A DNA stretch of 33,283 bases, taken from positions 1 to 33,283 of the forward strand of contig JACPFA010000026.1 of the NCBI GenBank assembly GCA_016183235.1, read 5' to 3'. The notes under the pieces were generated by a model that did no database searches, was not told where the DNA came from, and worked only from the letters and a program-made list of their open reading frames with translations. Below are positions 31,033 through 33,283 of the stretch, in pieces; position 1 is the stretch's first letter; each line of letters begins with the position of its first letter. Position numbers and translations under genes: made by a program. This DNA comes from Deltaproteobacteria bacterium. GTDB lineage: Bacteria > UBA10199 > DSSB01 > JACPFA01.

Positions 31033-33283
31033 CCAAAGCAATTTCCTCCATGAGTTCTAAATCCCAGCTTTGAGTGCCTTGAATGGCCATGTAGGCTAAT
31101 AAATAAGGTTTGTTTTCGTTGTCCGCTTCGGGATTGCTTTCAAAATGGTTGGCGATTCGCTTTAGAACCTCATAGGCTTGATTCACGTGAGTGTAAAATT
31201 GCCGATGCATCTCTCTGAGTTGGGCTTGGGCATAGGCCAATAATTCAGGATTATCAGCATACTGCAACGCAAAATAGGCGTCTAATCCCAAATTTTCCCT
31301 GGGATCATAAAGGGGGCTACCCAATTCCAGGGGATTGTTGTTAATCAAACGCTGGTGTTCCCTTAAATATTGAATGTACTCCGTATGCATGGAACGAATG
31401 CCATTCCTGAAGAAAACTAAGGCTAAAAAACCACGGATCTTTCCTTTTTCTTGATTTGGATCCTCCGCCCTATCTTCCAGCATAGCCCAAGGGCTTCTAT
31501 AATCTTCAAAGGACGGATGGATGGAATCGTCTTCGTGGCCTTTTTCATGGGCATCGATTTTTTCGTTTTCTGCTTCACCAAAATTACGAATAATGGTCAT
31601 ACCCTTTCCAAACGACATGCCTGCCGTTCTAAGAGCAAATTGACGCAGAAGTTCATATTGTTTTTGATCGTGTTCTGTCCATTTTGCACGATCTGTACTC
31701 CACAAGGAATGTTTGGGCGAAACTGCTTTGACATAATCATCTTGGTCATGAAAAATGATGGCAATATTAACATCGTGAATGATCACTTCAACCCTACCGC
31801 TAGGGGTAAAACCAAAATGATCCTCAATATATTCCATTAATTTGTCGGACCTAACCACACACTTGCCATCGACCTCTTCGCAAATTCCGCGAAGGGTCTT
31901 TTTAATTTCTTCGACTCGAACAAAATAATTGCGCGCCAACTTGAGAAAACCAAGGCGCACCTTTAAATCACTGATCCCATTGTTGTTGAGTAGGTCGACT
32001 AAATCACTTGCCTTAATGGATTTGCCTTTTTGTTCGGCCTTATCCCTTAGCTTAATAAATTCGGCATACAAACGAGCCTGTTCCACTTTTTTACCATCGG
32101 TAACCAATTTGTTAGTGAATTCATGTTTGGAATTAGTTTTGAGCGTCCTTAAACTTTTTTCTAAATTTTCGATATATTCATCGATGCCTCGTAAAGTATC
32201 TTCATGCAGATTGAAGGGATTTACGAGATTGGGTTTTCGGCCGGGCCCCCAAATAAAATAGGCTGCTACTGCACCTGCCGCCACCGTAGCTCCAACTGTG
32301 GCTATGGCAATACGCTTGGGACGACTTTTTTTATCATATTTGGCCCTAATTTCTCTGGCCCGCTCGGCACCAAACAGCTCTGTCATCTCTCCAGGGGTAT
32401 CGGCTGGCGCGGGTTTGGGTTTGCGCTGGAGGGCCTTGGGTGGTTTTGGAGGTTGACGCTCAGCCATCATCTTTTGGAATGCTGCCACTTCTTCTCGACT
32501 GATGTCCTGACAATGCTGCAAAGGATCATCATAAGGATGTTCTGGCTCAGGCTTAGGTGGAGGTTGAGAGGCTTTAGATGGCTTGGCTTCGCTAGCTGCC
32601 CTGTTTTTTTCCCAGAGTGCTCGCGCTTTCGGTGGAAAATCGCTTACCTTCCACATACCTCCATTTTCAGGTCCATCACAATAAAGTGGCCCTTGCTCAG
32701 CAGGAGGGGATGGCTCTGGTACTCTTGTAGGGCCTTTAACACGCGTTGGTTTTGCAACGGGTGCTGGTTCGTATTCGCTGGCCTTGGGACCACGAGGTCG
32801 GTAAGACGTTCTAGGTGGCCGATCAAACAATTGATCTGGCCGAATGACTTCAGTTTCAGGATTTGAAAAATGGTCATTGGGGTTAAAATCATCAGGTGGC
32901 TCTTTGCTCGAGGCCATGGCCACAAGCCCAGGCTCCGGTGTTGGAAAGGTAGTCCTTATGCTCGGCACCCCAACGGCAACTCCATCCCCCACGGCCACCA
33001 CTGCAGGTTCTACCTGAAATTTTGGCCCTCCACCCTTTGGCAATGACCCTTTAACTCCTTTTACCGTAAAAAAGATCATGAGTGCTGTCCCAAGGGTATC
33101 GACGACTTGGTCCACACTCTCGTCTAAGGTTTTACCTTCAAAGCCATTAGTAACCATGTCGTACGTATTGTCGGCCACATAAACGACAGAGTCCCCTACA
33201 CCCACAACCAAATCACCTGCCAAACCCCCAGCCCCGGTAACTAACGATTCAACCGCTTGGTCAACTTCTCCCGAGACCGCATG
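31010..33283 (-). CDS. Large protein with HEKGH motif, 5' end outside window
   Basis: A partial gene; the frame stays open to the window edge (757 codons visible). From the visible N-terminus: a Gly/Val/Asp-rich hydrophobic segment (DLVVGVGDSVVYVADNTYDM), a long Pro-rich region (about 85-275, numbering from codon 33223), a single membrane segment (about 305-325), then a helical C-terminal domain. That domain has HEKGH at 559-563 and Glu583 exactly 20 residues later, the spacing of thermolysin-like zinc peptidases. Peptidase activity is inference; I know no homologous family. It is convergent with the cationic protein gene. Confidence 0.65.
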   Translation of the reverse strand, partial: HAVSGEVDQAVESLVTGAGGLAGDLVVGVGDSVVYVADNTYDMVTNGFEGKTLDESVDQVVDTLGTALMIFFTVKGVKGSLPKGGGPKFQVEPAVVAVGDGVAVGVPSIRTTFPTPEPGLVAMASSKEPPDDFNPNDHFSNPETEVIRPDQLFDRPPRTSYRPRGPKASEYEPAPVAKPTRVKGPTRVPEPSPPAEQGPLYCDGPENGGMWKVSDFPPKARALWEKNRAASEAKPSKASQPPPKPEPEHPYDDPLQHCQDISREEVAAFQKMMAERQPPKPPKALQRKPKPAPADTPGEMTELFGAERAREIRAKYDKKSRPKRIAIATVGATVAAGAVAAYFIWGPGRKPNLVNPFNLHEDTLRGIDEYIENLEKSLRTLKTNSKHEFTNKLVTDGKKVEQARLYAEFIKLRDKAEQKGKSIKASDLVDLLNNNGISDLKVRLGFLKLARNYFVRVEEIKKTLRGICEEVDGKCVVRSDKLMEYIEDHFGFTPSGRVEVIIHDVNIAIIFHDQDDYVKAVSPKHSLWSTDRAKWTEHDQKQYELLRQFALRTAGMSFGKGMTIIRNFGEAENEKIDAHEKGHEDDSIHPSFEDYRSPWAMLEDRAEDPNQEKGKIRGFLALVFFRNGIRSMHTEYIQYLREHQRLINNNPLELGSPLYDPRENLGLDAYFALQYADNPELLAYAQAQLREMHRQFYTHVNQAYEVLKRIANHFESNPEADNENKPYLLAYMAIQGTQSWDLELMEEIALASVESSD

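Overview
The window reads as a chromosomal segment of a Gram-negative bacterium of the broad former-Deltaproteobacteria type (Bdellovibrio, Myxococcota or uncultivated UBA10199-like groups). The pointers are many lipobox lipoproteins, a TIGR02147/DUF4423 protein, a split F0 cluster (atpZ-atpI-atpB-atpE) whose subunit c carries a signal peptide, the run mfd - PpiC lipoprotein - SurA - PdxA, thrombospondin-type-3 repeats, and promoters of sigma-54 type. This placement is from gene content only. No rRNA, tRNA, phage module, complete insertion sequence or CRISPR array was seen.

Layout. 1-850: a PIN toxin with an AbrB-type antitoxin and a perfect 13-bp operator palindrome. 885-1400: a small conserved protein and a ComEA-like helix-hairpin-helix protein behind a sigma-54-type promoter. 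1412-4686: a translationally coupled unit of a TIGR02147 protein, a COG4880-type beta-propeller lipoprotein and a small acidic lipoprotein. 4885-6030: a second PIN toxin-antitoxin pair between two large fold-back palindromes, then a small unknown gene. 6492-9341: uvrA. 9342-10132: a gene-free stretch with a third fold-back and two terminator-like hairpins. 10133-11506: a lipoprotein with calcium-type repeats and L-domain-like repeats behind a second sigma-54-type promoter. 11509-19560, minus strand: phosphohexomutase, pdxA, surA-like, ppiC-like lipoprotein and mfd. 19633-22406: divergent TPR-like protein and AAA ATPase around a strong 19-bp inverted repeat. 22608-24452: a large unknown tail-anchored protein. 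24462-26280: divergent PIN/Phd and HTH-MNT/HEPN toxin-antitoxin modules. 26330-28056: F0 genes. 28191-30004: a lipoprotein and a nucleoside phosphorylase-like protein. 30187-33283: a cationic amphipathic protein behind a third sigma-54-type promoter, convergent with a large HEKGH-containing protein that runs off the window.

Working together: mfd and uvrA serve nucleotide-excision repair; the two parvulin-type proteins serve outer-membrane and periplasmic protein folding; the F0 genes encode the membrane part of ATP synthase, with the F1 genes outside this window. Four toxin-antitoxin modules with four different antitoxin types lie in 33 kb.

The most unusual feature is the repeat landscape. 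There are two families of short palindromes (family A: GATTGC...GCAATGACA; family B: GGATCCCGG...CCGGGATGACG). Family A copies are read as protein in four genes: inside Mfd, at the SurA N-terminus, and at the C-termini of PdxA and the acidic lipoprotein. There are also five large (125-275 bp) nested fold-back palindromes with locus-specific arms, several of which carry the start, stop or ribosome-binding site of neighbouring genes.
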